From assembly GCA_021397835.1 (NCBI GenBank), contig JAJFZO010000034.1:3102501-3166500 (forward strand): 64,000 nt of DNA, written 5' to 3'. The position numbers were made by a program, and so were the translations under genes. The notes beneath the pieces are model-generated. The model was not told where the DNA came from and did not search any database. It saw nothing but the letters and a program-made list of their open reading frames with translations. Origin of the DNA: Moringa oleifera (taxonomy: Eukaryota; Streptophyta; Magnoliopsida; Brassicales; Moringaceae). Shown here one piece after another: positions 38,441-51,884 of this stretch (position 1 is its first letter; each line of letters opens with the position of its first letter).

Positions 38441-39639
38441 TGATGTCGTAAAAGTCTTTTGTCAATGTTATCATATCATGCCTTATTATACAAGTTAGAT
38501 TTTCTAATAAACTTTACTGGTTCTGTTTTGAAAGGATGTTGATACATTTTTATTTATTTTTTCTAGCTAAAATTATTCTTTATAGAAGGTCTTACTTTAA
38601 TATTCACATGGTTTTTCTCATTTGGAAGGGTTTTTCCATTTATCTTGCGTAGCTCTTCTCATTCAAGAGGTTCTTTAGTTTGCAAGGATTTTTTTTTTGT
38701 TTGGAAGTGCTTCTTATTTATTTTGCAATATTTTTTATCTCAATATTTTCAAACTCTTGCTTTGTATGTATGGACCTAGCAATAGCTTTCTCGAAACTTT
38801 TTTGAATTTCATATGTGGGTTTAACTTGTGCAACTCAAATTTTCTTCCAGTGTCATATGTCAGCCTTGACACGGCCTCCTTATTCCATCTTGTTGATCAT
38901 TTTTTGGTATCTTTTTTCAAATAACATAAAAAGTGGTAGTAATAAATTTGCTATCTTTTATTTCTTACCATAACTGAAAGCCATCAATAAAAAGTCATTG
39001 CTTTTGGATTTTCTATAGTTTTCATTATTTATTCTTAATAATTATGTAAGAGTTGAAACTCATAATGACTTTGTGAAAACCTATAGTTTATCAGTCAACT
39101 ATCTTTTTTGTCATAACTATTTTTTGTTTCTTGATCTGTCTATTAAATTTAACAGTATCATGAGTGCCTAAAAGGGAAATGCAATACCATGAATACCTAA
39201 AAGAGAAAAATTATGGGGTGAAAAAAAATTGACAATCTTTAAATATATTATTCTCATGATTCTATATATACGCAATGATATATATTTAAAACCATTTTTA
39301 TACTTAACAGCTCCTTATCTCCTTATGTCTTTCTGAAACTAATACTTCACTGAGAGTCGACCATTTTCCTAGGTGCTTTTTTGCATACTTTTTGGTAGGA
39401 ATTACTGCAATTATTCAAATGGTTTAAAGAGTCCCATTGTGGCTAAGAAAGGCTCTAAGAGTTGCATTTCTTGGAATTAATGGTCAATTCTTACTAGGAG
39501 AAATATCACCTTGTTATGTGATTGACTCAATGATTATAGAAAAGGCCCCTCCTTTTTAACATCATGTAATGATGTTTAGATTTATAAGGATGAGATGGTG
39601 GTCAAATCCAAAACATTCATGTCCCTTTCCTTCTCTACT
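38441..39639. other. decayed sequence between the direct repeats
   Basis: T-rich on the plus strand, no coding similarity recognised. It probably belongs to the same decayed element as the flanking repeats, but I see no conserved domain. Confidence 0.3.
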
Positions 39640-39868
39640 TAGCCTTTTATAGTTGCTCAAGTGTTCCTTATGAGTGCTAAGCATCAAGCCCGTTAATAGC
39701 TTAACAACTTTAGTTTCTTTTGGATATGTCATTTCTTGTTGCTTGCCTCTGCACATCCTCATATTTTTTAAAAGAAAGTCATTTATTACAAGACTAATCG
39801 AGTTAGTAAATTATGGGATTTCTTTTAGCTTATATTTTATGGACCCCATTATATATAAAAGTGACCAT
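39640..39868 (+). repeat. diverged direct repeat, copy 2
   Basis: Second copy of the repeat at 38220-38440, about 1.4 kb downstream. It directly precedes the Gypsy reverse-transcriptase relic, which makes a retroelement origin plausible. Confidence 0.5.
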
Positions 39869-39919
39869 TTAATAAAGAAGAGAGTTAGTGGAGAAGCTTA
39901 AGAAAATTTTGAATTAAAG

Positions 39920-40400
39920 TGTTTGAACAACGTAAGTAGGATTGAGTTGCCAAAAAAAGATTAGTGAACTTTTTAAGAACAACATTGATGTGTTTGCATG
40001 GGGTAAGGTAAATAATCATTTATAGCTTAAATGTGGATCCTAACCATACAACAATTAGAGAAAAGAAGAGAAATTTTGCTAGGAAAGGAAAAAAAAAAAG
40101 GCATAAAAGAGAAATTCTACATAACACTTGATGTAACTCTCTAATGTCATGTTAGTAAATAAAGTCTACGACAAAGAAAGGATATGCATGGACTTCACTA
40201 ACCATAATAAGACATATCCAAAAGCATAGTTTCTTAAAGCCAGGGATTAACTAACTTATCGATGAGACATCAAGATATAAGATATTTATGGATATTTTCT
40301 TACAAACACAATTAGATAGAATGAATTTAAAAGGATTTAGCGATTGTGATAAAGAATGGTCTTGGAAATCAACTTCCTTACATTAAATAATGAGGTTTAA
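39920..40400 (+). mobile_element. Ty3/Gypsy reverse-transcriptase relic
   Basis: Translation with frame jumps gives pieces typical of plant Gypsy pol in the correct order: NNIDVFAWGK (about 39981), LNVDPNH (40029), SNVMLVNKVYDKERICMDFT (about 40140-40200), NHNKTYPK, and an LIDETSRYKIFMDIF piece (40250-40310). The last two correspond to the conserved DFTDLNKACPKD and LIDATAGHxLLSFMDAFSGYNQI blocks. It has several stops and lacks the catalytic YxDD part. It is inactive. Confidence 0.65.
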
Positions 40401-41599
40401 TATAAGAGGCTCATCACAAATCGAAAGATTACTTAACACCTAAAAGTTTTTAACTTGAGTATAAAAATTGATTCCTTACTAATTAATGAGGTGATTAGGG
40501 ATTATGAGGCACGAGATAAATGCAAACAAAAAAGAAAAAAAAAGATATGATTACAAAGTGCAAGAACTACTGCTTGGACCAAGAACTATGTATTGAGAAA
40601 TGAAAACCAACTCTTCGAATCCTTGTCAAAGTTAGCCAAAGTCCATAATGATGTCTCCATTGTGAAGCCAAAAGGAGTCCAACATCATTGGGAAATAGAT
40701 GGTGACTATACAAATCAAACCAAGCTAGATGGATTCTATTGTGGATGCCATTCCTAATCGAGCAATCTCTTTAATGCGAAACACTTTGTAACCAAAGTTT
40801 GTTCACTTAACTTATTAGAGAAAATTATAGAATAAAGAAATAAAAAAAATGTTTTAAGTAAGAACACAATCTTAAAAGTGATATTGACTCTCTCTTTAAT
40901 AAGAACAAGTCATCTCCAAGACACAATAAAGCCAAAAACTCTTTTCATAAACAAATTTGAAGGACTTGAAAGGAAGAAAGTCCAAGGCAAATTTGCTCTT
41001 ACAATTATCCATCTATGCTAGATGATTAATCACTTTGTATAATTGTAACTTTTAAGTCATAGCTAATAAGGAAGTTGCATCTCTTTAAAAGGATTGCACT
41101 TTTACAAAAATAATATTAGCTTAATTGCACGTTTTGATTTAAGCCTTCTTGGCTCTTTTAATTTACTTTCCTTCCTATACCATAAGGTCATTATAATGTT
41201 ATAATTTACTTCAACATAACCTTTATTACAATGTACCTCTAATTGAATAGGACTACGTGCGCAAGAAGTTATTTATGAAAATCATGCTAGGTCATGTTGC
41301 CCACATACAAGCCACAAACAAGTACATACTCTTTCACTTAATAAAGGGTAGATCTGTGGAAACTTCTTCTACTCATTTCAAGATAGATAAAGTTCATAAT
41401 AATAGTCTTGAGCTACTTCACCAAGTGAGTGAAGCTTGAGCACCTATCACAAATAACTAAGTAGAAAACATAGGCTTCACATGCAATAACATTATTTGTC
41501 AGGATGACATGCATTGTATCTTAACAACTTACAATGGAACTCAATTCTTTGGTAACATAGTCATTAATAGGTGAAACCAATTGGGAATCTGATTAAAGG
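40401..41599. other. decayed repetitive sequence
   Basis: Low-complexity A-rich sequence between the Gypsy and Copia relics. Short frames such as 41257-41439 do not resemble a known family. It is probably retroelement debris. Confidence 0.3.
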
Positions 41600-44330
41600 T
41601 TTATGTTAGTATATATAACACATAAGTCCAATGACTAAACTAATGAGACAAGTTGCACAATTTAAAGAAAACTCTCATCTCCATTTATTCTAATTCACAG
41701 TGATATTTATGGTCATTCTCATGTTCTAAATCTATTTATTTCTTGTTGGTTTAATACGTTCCTTGATGACCATTCATGTCTTTGTTGGGTTTACCTTATA
41801 AAAGAAAAATATAAAGTGTTTCATAGCTTTAAACAATTTCATCTTATGATGCGGAATCATTTTCACCCAAAATTCCAGTGATTCTAAAAAAAAAAATTGA
41901 ATTGAATGCTCTTCCAAAATCTTAGGCTCGTTATATAAATGACTATAATATCATTTATTATTTCTTATACATAGATACTTCCCAACAAAATAGTATAACT
42001 AAACAAAAAAATCATCATCTATTGGAAGTAACTCGTACCCTTATGTTCACAAATCACATGCTTAAAAGTTTTTAGGGTGAAGCCATTTTGATGTATATCT
42101 TCCTTTCTAATTAACTGCATGCCTTCTTAAGTTTTTAATTTCGAAACACCAATTCCAATCGTTTAAACAATCCTCTTCCTAGTCTCGCCTTTTTTATTTT
42201 ATTCCTCTCCATGTCTTTGGATCTATAGTCTTCATCCATGTTTATTCCTAAATCCATAACAAACTCAAATCTCATGCCATAGAAACTATCTTTTTAAATT
42301 GTTCTCCAACACAAAAAGGCTATAAATGCTATGAACCTATATGTGTGGAAGTTATTATGTATCCTTCTTTGAAAATCAAGCTGATTTCCCTGCAAATTCA
42401 CTTCAGAAGGAGATGTTGGGTGAAACAAAGTTTTACGAAACACTTTTGAATCTAGTTTGACCCATTTAGTCCTTAAAATATATAGAGTCACCAAGTTAGC
42501 CCATAAAGTCAATAGTATCTAATAACCTTCAACCTATTTTATTTACTGATGATCCACCAAAAGGGAATGACAATACCTAAAAGGTCCTGAACCATGTTCA
42601 CTCAAGGAGATAATAGTATTTAAAAGAAATAATACAACAAAAACTCTAACCAATCTCCAAATTTTGATCTAGATTTTGGCCTAAGCGTCATTGTAATAGA
42701 GAACCCAATTCATTCATAACAAGTTCAATATTTAAGTCCACTTAAGCTTACTCCAGAAAAAAAGTTACCTATAGCTCAAAAAAAAGGTGTACGATCTTGC
42801 AGTTTGCATCTTATACAATGGCTTGTCCCCATCTTATAAGGTCATCATAATGAATATAGACTATGCCAAAAGATATTGAAAAAGTCATAAAAAATTCAGA
42901 GTGGTGAAAAGTAATTTTAGAGGAGAAGAGGACATTGAAAAAAGAATAAAACTTTGGAGATTGTGTCTTTACCAAGAGGAATGGTACCAGTGGTTGCAAA
43001 TAGGTGTTCATAATGCAGTATAAAGCCAATAGAATCATAGAAAGGCTTAAGGCATGGCTACTTATGAAAGAGTATACACAAATGTGTAGTATTAATTACT
43101 AAAAAACCTTTGCGTTGGTTGCTAAAATGAAAACAATGAGAGTATTCTATCCTTCACAGTAATAAATGGTTGTACCTTAGATCAGATGGATGTAGAGAAT
43201 ACCTTCTTGAATGGAAAGCTAGAAAATGAGGTGTAAATGATCTTATCACTAGGTTTTGAAAGAGAGGTAGGAAAGGATAGAGTTTACAAGCTAAAATAAT
43301 TAGTACGAGCCTAATTTGATCATCTATCTAAAACTATTTAAAAGATGAGTTTCTTACAAGGACAAGTTAGTCATACAATGTTTTATCAATATTTAAGTGT
43401 TGAAAAATTTATGATTTTATTAGTGTATGTCGATGGCATAATTATTATGAGAAGTGATGTTATTGAAATTCAAAAATTAAAAAGAATAGTGGCTACTAAA
43501 GTTAAAGTTAAAAATCTTTAAAAAAATTGAAGTATTTGTTTGATATGAAGGTCATTATATCAAAAGAATGGATATTTGTATCATAAAGAAAATATACTCC
43601 TGATTTACTTAAGGAAGTTAGTATGCTAGGAAGCAAATTGGTGGATGTTCTAATTTTTCTCAATCATAAAATCGAAATGATAGATGGAAGAAAATTGATG
43701 GTGAAAGTTATCAGAAGCTAGTTAGAAAGTCGATTTATTTATTACATACAAGACCTGATATTTTTTTTTTTTCGTAAGTGTGGTTAGTAAATTATATATT
43801 ATTTAAAGGAAAAACATCTTGATGAAGTGTATAATGATGTAAATTGGGTAATATCCACGAGGTTAATAAAAAATTTACATTTAAGTGGTGTACATTTGTT
43901 AAAAGCAATTAGTCACTTGGAAGAACAAGAAACAATCGATTGTGGCGCAGAACAATGCTGAAGCATTAATTGCGCTTGCGTTATATGAGTGGCTAAAAAG
44001 TTATTAAAAGAATTAAGAATTATTTCAAAGCTGCCTATGAAATTATACTGTGATAGTAAATCAATGATAAGTGTTGTGAGTAACTCCATCGAACATAATA
44101 AGATAAAGCGCATTGAGATTGATTGTCATTTTATCAAAGAGAAACGGGGAAGTTGAATTATCTATAAATAATACTTCTTCTATGGAACAAGTGACAAATA
44201 TCTTCACAAAAAGGTTGCTCAAGGATCAAACTAGATCATTAACGAACAAGTTAGGATTGTTTAATATTTACACAAGCTTAATAAGGAGTGTTAAGAAATT
44301 TAAAATTTTAGGCCTCAGAATGCACTGATT
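41600..44330 (+). mobile_element. Ty1/Copia retrotransposon relic (integrase, RT, RNase H)
   Basis: Degenerate pol of a Copia element with domains in the right order, broken by many stops and frameshifts. Integrase: LIHSDIYGHSHVLNLF and TFLDDHSC with YLIKEKYKVF (41690-41840), then HLLEVTRTLMFTNHMLKSF (about 42015-42075) and the post-integrase FFENQADFPANSLQ block (42365-42405). Reverse transcriptase: KTFALVAKMKTMRV (about 43105), QMDVENTFLNGKLENEV (43175-43230), LGFEREVGKDRVYKL and LLVYVDGIII (43420-43450; the second Asp of YVDD is lost). RNase H: LYCDSKSMISVVSNSIEHNK then RIEIDCHFIKEK (44040-44150). No LTRs were recognised. Confidence 0.75.
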
Positions 44331-46928
44331 AATTAAATTATTTAAATGTATCTAATTAATAAAAATAAATGATATATTTTAATTTTAAATATTTTATAAT
44401 TGTAAATATCTTATCTGATCCCATTTTTATATTTAAAATTAATTACTGATTATTGTTGTAGATACATCTGAAAGGCTATACACTTTAGAAAAGAATTATA
44501 ATCAAAAATTTAATTTCTAAATTTGCCTGCCTTTATATATTACTATGGGAATAAGTAAAAGCTATGTAGCGTCATGAATATTGAAATTATATATTTAATA
44601 TGAGAATAAATTATAATTTTATATATTTATCTATTTATCTATTATGTAAAGTTTAAATCTTTTTAGTTGACGTTAGGATATTTGTATACCAATATTTTAA
44701 TTATTTTAAAGATTTAGAAATTAAACAAGTAATTTGAAATTAACTTTCATCTCACAAAATGTGTAAATAAGTTTACACTTAATTCATTGATCTCAATTCC
44801 AACCAAGTTAGAGTCCAAATGTAATGATTTTAGATAAAACTAAATTGGAACTAGCTAAACTTTATGGTTTTAAAACTTGACTGATTCTCCATTGCCTAAA
44901 AATGTGATCCAGCTTCTCAACGTCTCTTAAATTTATTTATTCACTTTTGAACAGCTAGGCATGAATTCTACTTCCCTTCCGTTTTAAAAAACTAACATTT
45001 TACAAGAACCTTTTATGTTTATTTTTTAAGATTTAGGTTACAAAACTATCAAGTTTGATCACAACGTGGAGACAAAAAGCGTAGCAATTTAAAATTAAAA
45101 CAAGCTTCCGATTTGAATTGGACTTATTATGTAACAATTTTTTATGTAAAATTATTATTTAATAAGATAAATATTGAAAAAATTATGTTAAATTTATTTT
45201 TTAATTTAAATTTTGATATATCAATTAAATTCATTATATATTTAATTTTTTAAATTAAATCTTAATTCAAAATATTGTAAAAGATTAAAAGTATCTTTGT
45301 TATTGAAATATTTTTAAAATTATTCAAATGAATTATGTATTTTATTTCAAGTTCATTTCTTATATTTAAATTTTTTTATTCATAAACTATATTTTATAAA
45401 TATTTTAAAATTTTGATAATGTAATTTTTTAAAAGTATATTTTTTAATACTCAAAAAATTCTAAATTTTTTAATGATGATAGTTTAAGTATTTTTTTATA
45501 TCTGTGTAAAATTTTATCTGAAAATTTATTTTATAAGTTTTTTAATTTAAATATTTTTAATTTTTAAATTAAAAAATTTAAATTAAATCAAATTAAAATA
45601 CCAAATGTATAATTTAATCTATTGACATTTTGAAATGCAAAATAAAAGAGGTATAATTCACATAATTTTTTCTTTTGTCCTATTTATAATTTGATTGGAT
45701 TTTCAATGATCTAAAGTTTGACTTTATTTTTATTTTTATATTTTGTGACTTATTAAAATTGTTGTGGTAAATATTTTAAGTTCATTTGAAGTCTCATGGG
45801 GCTTCCATTGTTTTTTGGCCAAAATAAATGAGTCTATTTTAACTTCATATTTATTTCAAAAAAATATAAAAATATTTTTTTCTGATATCTCAACCAATAA
45901 TTTACATAGCCATGAAATTAAACTTAAAACCCAAATTAATTACAAGATTTAAGCCAACAATTTATGAATAGTATGGTGAGAAATCAGAATTTCTAATTTA
46001 CTCAAATTGACTTTATTCTCATGAAATTTTCATTCACTTTCTGTTAAAAAAAGAATTTTTTTGAAAAAATAATAATTTAAGTGCAATAACACAAAGATTT
46101 TGTAATTTATACTATGTAAAAAAGCCCTTTTTTTTTTTAAAATAATAATCATTTGTAAGTGTCTCTTTGATGGTCCCATTTTCCCTAATTTTTTTTGTCT
46201 GCTTCCTGATTATATCATGTTTTCCTGGCAGTCAATGAAGCTGCAAGAGATTTTTAACATCAGTCTTACATGAAAATTTTTTGACCCAGATTCTTCAAGG
46301 TTATTTTCATTAAAATTATCATAAATACTTTAAAATTAGTATGGTAAAGATAATTTAAAATAATTGATTTAGTAAGATATTTTAAACTAAATTTTAATTT
46401 ATTTAATTTACATTAAATTAATTGTTGCAAACAACATCAAAATGAAAGGTTAATGTGACAAATTTTTTTATCTGATAGTTTTTTCAAAAATTTAACTCAT
46501 TTTTCTTTATGTTTGATGACAATAGACAAAACTTTGGACAGAGAGAAACTAATATATTTTAAAAAATTTGAGTATAAACGTGAAATATATGAAAATAGAA
46601 AATTAAAATAAAGAAAGCTTGAAAAAATTAACCAGTGAAAGAGAGCAGAAAGATAAAATTGAAAAAAATAAAAAAATAAAAATAAAAAATAATACTTTTT
46701 TGTTTTTTATATTTTAATCATGGCAACTGTAGAGAAAATTATTATCAATTGAGAATCTGGTGTTAAGTTTGCTATTTGGTTTTGGTTATTGTAATTCCTT
46801 TTTCTTTTTAATTTTTTTTGTAAAAAAAGCTAAATTATTTTTTGTTTTTATTTGTTTTTTAAATCTTTAATTATAGATCAATTAAAGTTTATTTAAAAAA
46901 TTAAAATTAATCAAAAATTATCTAAGCA
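44331..46928. other. AT-rich spacer with dispersed repeat copy 2
   Basis: Strongly AT-rich. A copy of the dispersed repeat covers about 45140-45670. No gene, RNA or transposon terminus is recognised elsewhere. Confidence 0.4.
45140..45670 (+). repeat. dispersed AT-rich repeat, copy 2
   Basis: Same ordered blocks as 34480-34860 and 56040-56530: tttgatatatcaattaaatt (near 45220), ttattgaaatatttttaaaa, then gatgatagtttaag followed by gtgtaaaattttat, and a final aaatgcaaaataaaagag. Boundaries are approximate. Confidence 0.45.
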
Positions 46929-47599
46929 CACTACAACAAAATATGCTTTCAATGACATTTAATAGATGATGACTCTAAAAAAACTATCATTGAAAGTGAA
47001 AAATTAAAAACTAAAAGCATTCATGACAATTATATAAAGAACCGAGGAGAAATTTGATGATTTCTTGTCGCTTTCTACTAAACTTACGAGAAAATATGAA
47101 AAATTGCTAATATTTATCATCAATTATGTTTAACCAATCAGAGATTACAAATTCAAAAATAATTTCTAGTCGATCATATGAGAATCTATGAGAAATTTCA
47201 ATTTTAAATTGATCCCCTCTCATCGGTCTCCAATTGATCAGAAAGAAATATAAAATTTAAAACTTTTTCTCATCGATCATTTTTTTTCATGAATAGAATA
47301 TTTGATTTCGTTTGTATAATTTTTATCTTATGAAGAATAGAAAATACGTTTTATTTATTTTTTATTTTATATAATTTATTTTTATAAATTTTATGTAATT
47401 TTAAATTAATTATATATCTTTAAAATCAATACTAAACTTAGTGATCGATTCGAATTAATCGCTAACTAAAATTTAAACGATCGATTCTATTAACCGTTAA
47501 CTAAATTTAAATTAGTTATTAAATTTAGAGAGTGATTATAATCTGTCGCTAAAAACTTTAACGATTGATTTTTTTTTTACTTTAGTTTTTTTTTTTGTA

Positions 47600-48030
47600 A
47601 TGTATGTACCTAAAAGTTAATTAATTAAACAAGTAGATGTCATTAAGTTAATTAAATTTTTACAATTAACTACTTGTTAGTTAAATATTAATTTTAATTA
47701 AATATTAATTATTTGGTAATTAGTTGTTAAATAATGAATAATTATGTGTTAATTAAAGTGTAGAAAGTAAGTAGATATTAATTAACTAATTGATACCAAT
47801 AAGATGTTAGTTAACTAATTGAAAGTAATTAATTCATTAGATTTTAATTAATATATTTATTTATTTATAATTAATTAAATGTGACACAATCGATTAATTG
47901 TTAATTAATTAATAATAATATTAATTGATATATTAAATGTTTTGATTTTAATTAAATTTCATTTATATGGCAATTATATATTAAATTTTAATTAGATATC
48001 ATGTAGGTAATTAGATTCTAATTAATTTAT
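47600..48030 (+). repeat. TTAATTAA-rich subterminal region of the CACTA element
   Basis: Many irregular repeats of aattaattaa type, with recurring variants of aagtagat...ttaattaact and gatgttagttaact. It resembles a degraded subterminal repeat array. No fixed period was determined. Confidence 0.4.
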
Positions 48031-48309
48031 CCCTGGTTGAATTTTTTGATCTTATGGATTTACCACCAATTGAAGTATATTACATGGTAATTATATGTTT
48101 ATCATAAGTTACCGCCAGTTGAAGTATTTGACCCTATGGATGATGGTGGATTAACAGTTACATTGACGTCCAAGTGCATCAAACAGTCTTTATAAATTTC
48201 CAAAATTGGCACCAAGTACCAAAAGAACTTAAAAACAAATTGTGAGATCAAATCTCGGTATGTAACTTGCAATATTTATATTCTTTTGTAATTAATTACT
48301 TTGTTGTTT

Positions 48310-49290
48310 AATTTGATTTGCATTACACTCCAATATGCATTTTGACATTGATGAGAACATGAAGAAATATGTGTTGCAGTCAACTATACTAAAATGGAGT
48401 AATTTCAAGATAAATCTCACCAGTAAACATGTCATTCCATTTTTAAATGATCCAAAATGCCTTAAAGATCCACCGACTAAAGATAGGAGCATAATTCAAC
48501 CGTCAACTTGGAGTGATTTTGTTAAGTTATGATTATTTGTCAAATTTCACATATACCAAGTTTACCTTAATCTTTTGGACATTTTATGTTGTTGACCATA
48601 TATTGACTTTTGTTACAAGAGAAAAAAAAACTCAAGTGGAAAGGAGAAAAAAGAATATTTATGATCATCGTTTATTGCATAAAAGTTTTACAAGATTAGA
48701 GATTGAACTTATAAGTTAAATTTATTTTCATGATATTATATTTAGCTCAGTTATGTAGAAAAAAATTTTGGGCACTGATGGGGACATTGATCGTGCGACA
48801 TTGAAAAACAGCACATGCTAATTTGAAAGGTGAATACGTCAATGAACCAGTTAGAGCACATGTTGAGAGAATAATATGTTCTTTTTGGTTTTATATACTT
48901 TTAATGTGTTTTAGTTTCAATTAACCATCGACAATTCTTATACGTTAATTAGTTATTTGTAGGATAAGTTGATGGTACAACTGACATAGAGTACTTTTAA
49001 ACCCTCATACACAAAAGATGTTCTAACAATTATTTGTACTTTAGAGCATTCTGATCATGTGTGAGATGTTTGTTCTAAGATATCCATTACTTCTTATTTT
49101 GGGAAAAGAGTTATGATCAGTTCCAACACATACTTTAAGACAATCCATGGAAATGACATAGTCGAGGATGATGTCATAGTTTTGATCATTGTAGCAGTAA
49201 AGCTCGATACTCTTTTGCCTCAATTGATTCTTGATATGGATATGCTTACTGTATCTCAAGCTATTGGAACACATGTTGCTTAACCATCAC
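48310..49290 (+). pseudogene. Ptta/En/Spm plant transposase-type gene relic
   Basis: The open part at 48335-48532 reads MHFDIDENMKKYVLQSTILK at its start and STWSDFVKL at its end. It matches the family pattern of a DI-x-YVL-x-KW-x-K start and a later W-x-x-FVK block. After a frameshift, EKKTQVERRKKNIYDHRLLH (48630-48690) corresponds to the family RxxNxxNxYxHR region. GTDGDIDRATLKN with EYVNEPVRAHVERI (48770-48875) and DVLTIICTLEHSDHV (49017-49060) correspond to the later conserved blocks. Stops and frameshifts interrupt it throughout, so no functional protein is made. It belongs to the enclosing CACTA element. Confidence 0.6.
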
Positions 49291-50289
49291 AGTAGATTGT
49301 TGCTATGAGATTACAAGTAATATGATATCATAATTTGTATTATTTTTATTGAATTTAACAATGAGTTGTTGAGATGATATATTCATTTTTTTATAGGCGT
49401 TATCTAAATCTGCATGGCCACCTGCTGTACTCGAACAAGATGTATAGTGCATTTGAAAATCGATCAATTTTCATTATTATTATGTGTCGTGCTATAGATG
49501 TAGATATGACGATCGCCATTCCATTAGGCGTAGAGATTTTTTGATCTGAAGGCACTATATATATTTGTAGGGATGAGATCATATAGCTTTATCACATGGA
49601 GGAGTTAAGTTTTACCATCATACGAGCTTAGATCGAGTATGTTACTTGCCTTTTTTTAATATGTTTATTTTTTTATTTTTCAACATTATTATTCATATTC
49701 TTTTTCTATGTTGCAGAAACTTCATAAAGATGCGTTAGTCACATGTACTCTAAATAGCTAATATATATTTGTTGATCTCATAATGATATCGACAAGGACC
49801 TGTAATGACATTGAAGAACAAGCTTGATATCTTGCTAGAATGATGGTAGAAGCAGCACATGATGGAGGTTCTGTAATGCTTCCCTATAATGTCAAGTAAA
49901 TAGAAATAAAATTTTAACAACAAACATATTTTGGATTTATGTTTAGTGAAATTATTTTTAATAATGTAAAGCTCATTGAATGTTGGTCATTGTGAACTTG
50001 ACTTTTATCAATACATGATTTTTTATCTATTGAGGCATGGAGATCGAGATGATATGAAAAATCTAATCACAATGTGATTTAATTAATATTTAATAAAGTT
50101 ACATCTTAATTATAATATTTACAATTATATATGATTATATTTTGGTGATTTTAGGATGTATATAGCGATTTATACCCTTGGATATTCAAGAAAAAATTTT
50201 GAAAGTTTCGTCGCTCAAATATTTATAATGTAATGAAAGTTTGTATTTTTTTATTAGTTTTTTATTTTATTCAGTATCTAAAGTTTTCA

Positions 50290-50400
50290 TTATTTAAATG
50301 TAGTGTTCACAATAACTTTCTAATGTTGAGTGTTGTTATTATATCATAGCGTACATGAGGGACATTATAGGAAGACACAATGATACTGTCTTTTTTTATA
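50290..50400 (+). pseudogene. ULP1-like (C48) cysteine protease fragment
   Basis: ECCYYIIAYMRDIIGRHND can be read near 50327-50385. It resembles the C-terminal catalytic-cysteine block (D/E-C-G-x-Y-V-M-x-x-M-x-D-I) of ULP1-like proteases that many plant CACTA elements carry. The rest of the domain is too decayed to delimit. Confidence 0.45.
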
Positions 50401-50707
50401 TATAAAATTGTAAGTTTTTTAATAATTATTTAATTAATTAATGTATTTATTATAAATAACTATTAAATTTATTTTATTTTTCTTATAAATGTCACTAAAG
50501 ATGAATAGGTTATTTTGTGTAGTCACTCTTTTGTATATTGGAGTGACTGTAATATCTTGTATGTATTTTTCAAGTATATTAATGTAATAGTTTGAATGAT
50601 TATTTATTCTTCTTTGAATGAATTTTTTATATGAAAATATTTTGGTACATTATTCGGAGGGTATGATGTTTGAATATAAGCTGAAAATAAGGTTGTTTTT
50701 GCATTAA

Positions 50708-51122
50708 TGTTGTATTATAATGTTAAGAAAATGATGAATATGTATTAATGTATATTGGAGTATGATTTTTTTGTATAATTGTTATGATTTAATGATGAAA
50801 AAGTGATAAAGGTGTTGATGTATATTACTGTGTGATTTTAATGTACCATTGTTATCGTATAATGGTGAAGATGTGATTTGGTATTGATAAATATTGGAGT
50901 TCGTTTTTTTTTTTTGTTCTGGTATAACGACAAAGAAAAGATGAAAGTATTTATGTATATTAGAATATAGTTTCACTTTATCATTGTTGTGGTACAATGA
51001 TGAAGATGTGATATGTTATTAATACACAGTAAAGTGTGGTTTTGGTATATCATTATTGTGTTATAATGTTACAAAATTGATGGAATTCTTGATGATACAT
51101 ATTGGAGTGTGCTATTCTATAT
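50708..51122 (+). repeat. tandem repeat, about 70-bp period, six diverged copies
   Basis: Units start near 50708, 50778, 50848, 50914, 50982 and 51052. Each begins attgttatgatttaatgatg or a variant, continues with a gatgtgat/aagtgat piece, then gtattgatgtatattggagt and a T-rich end. Spacings are 70, 70, 66, 68 and 70 bp. It lies about 0.8 kb inside the right end of the CACTA element. Confidence 0.7.
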
Positions 51123-51884
51123 ATATTTATAAGTTTCTTGTAATTGATGTTAATGCATAATTTATTTGGAGTCATTCATATTTGATAAGATTTTGAATAT
51201 TAATATTATCAATTATAAACTAATTTTTATTGTAATTAATTATGAAAAATAATATATAAAAATAAATTTTGTAATAACTATTTAAATTAATAAATTGTAT
51301 TTAAATAAATAAATATTTTATGATAAATATTTAAATTAATAAATTATATTTAAAAATATAAATAAATTTATAAAATAAATACTATTTTATTCGATTTGTT
51401 ATGCCACAATTATTATAAATAAAACAATAATTAAAGAATTTAACAAGATCATATATGATCCACGTTAAATTTAATTACACTTTTAAAATCAGACATCAAT
51501 ATTAAAAATAATTTTTAATATCAATTATTTACAATAAACTTTAAAATATATGATGGACGTTTAACGTCAATATGAGTAATTGAAATTAAAAGTTTATTTT
51601 AATATTGGTTTTATATATGATCGATGTTAAAATCTTTAATTTTTATTTTTAAGAAATTAAAATTTAGATTATTTTAAATAATAATTTTATGAACATCATT
51701 TAAAATGTTTATAACCGTCATTTCAAGTGTTTGCAACCATTAAAAAAAGCGATATAAAATGGAAATTTTTATCCATTGTCATTTTTTTAATTAAAATTTT
51801 TAACATTATTTATTTAGATGTTAATTTTATAATTATTTTAAAATCTTTATTTTAATCATTAAAAAAACTTATGTTATTGTAATG

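Larger units (their letters stand above)
46929..51884 (+). mobile_element. CACTA (En/Spm) DNA transposon, decayed, with termini and 3-bp target duplication
   Basis: The left end reads CACTACAACAAAATATG. The right end, read inward on the minus strand, is CATTACAATAACATAAG. They agree at 13 of the first 18 positions, and three of the five differences are C/T. The flanking trinucleotides are identical: gca at 46926-46928 and gca at 51885-51887, the 3-bp duplication expected for CACTA elements. Internally there are relics of a plant Ptta/En/Spm-type transposase protein (48310-49290) and a ULP1-like cysteine protease C-terminus (50290-50400). A 70-bp subterminal tandem repeat lies near the right end. 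The element is 4,956 bp. I could not find a TNPD-type transposase, so it is non-autonomous or too decayed. Confidence 0.7.

Noticed and set aside
46929..47602. Alternative short CACTA or MITE ending at gtaatg near 47602
   Set aside because: The right end looks similar (T-run then gtaatg), but the flanking bases (tat) do not match gca, whereas the end at 51884 is followed by gca and the coding relics lie inside the longer element.
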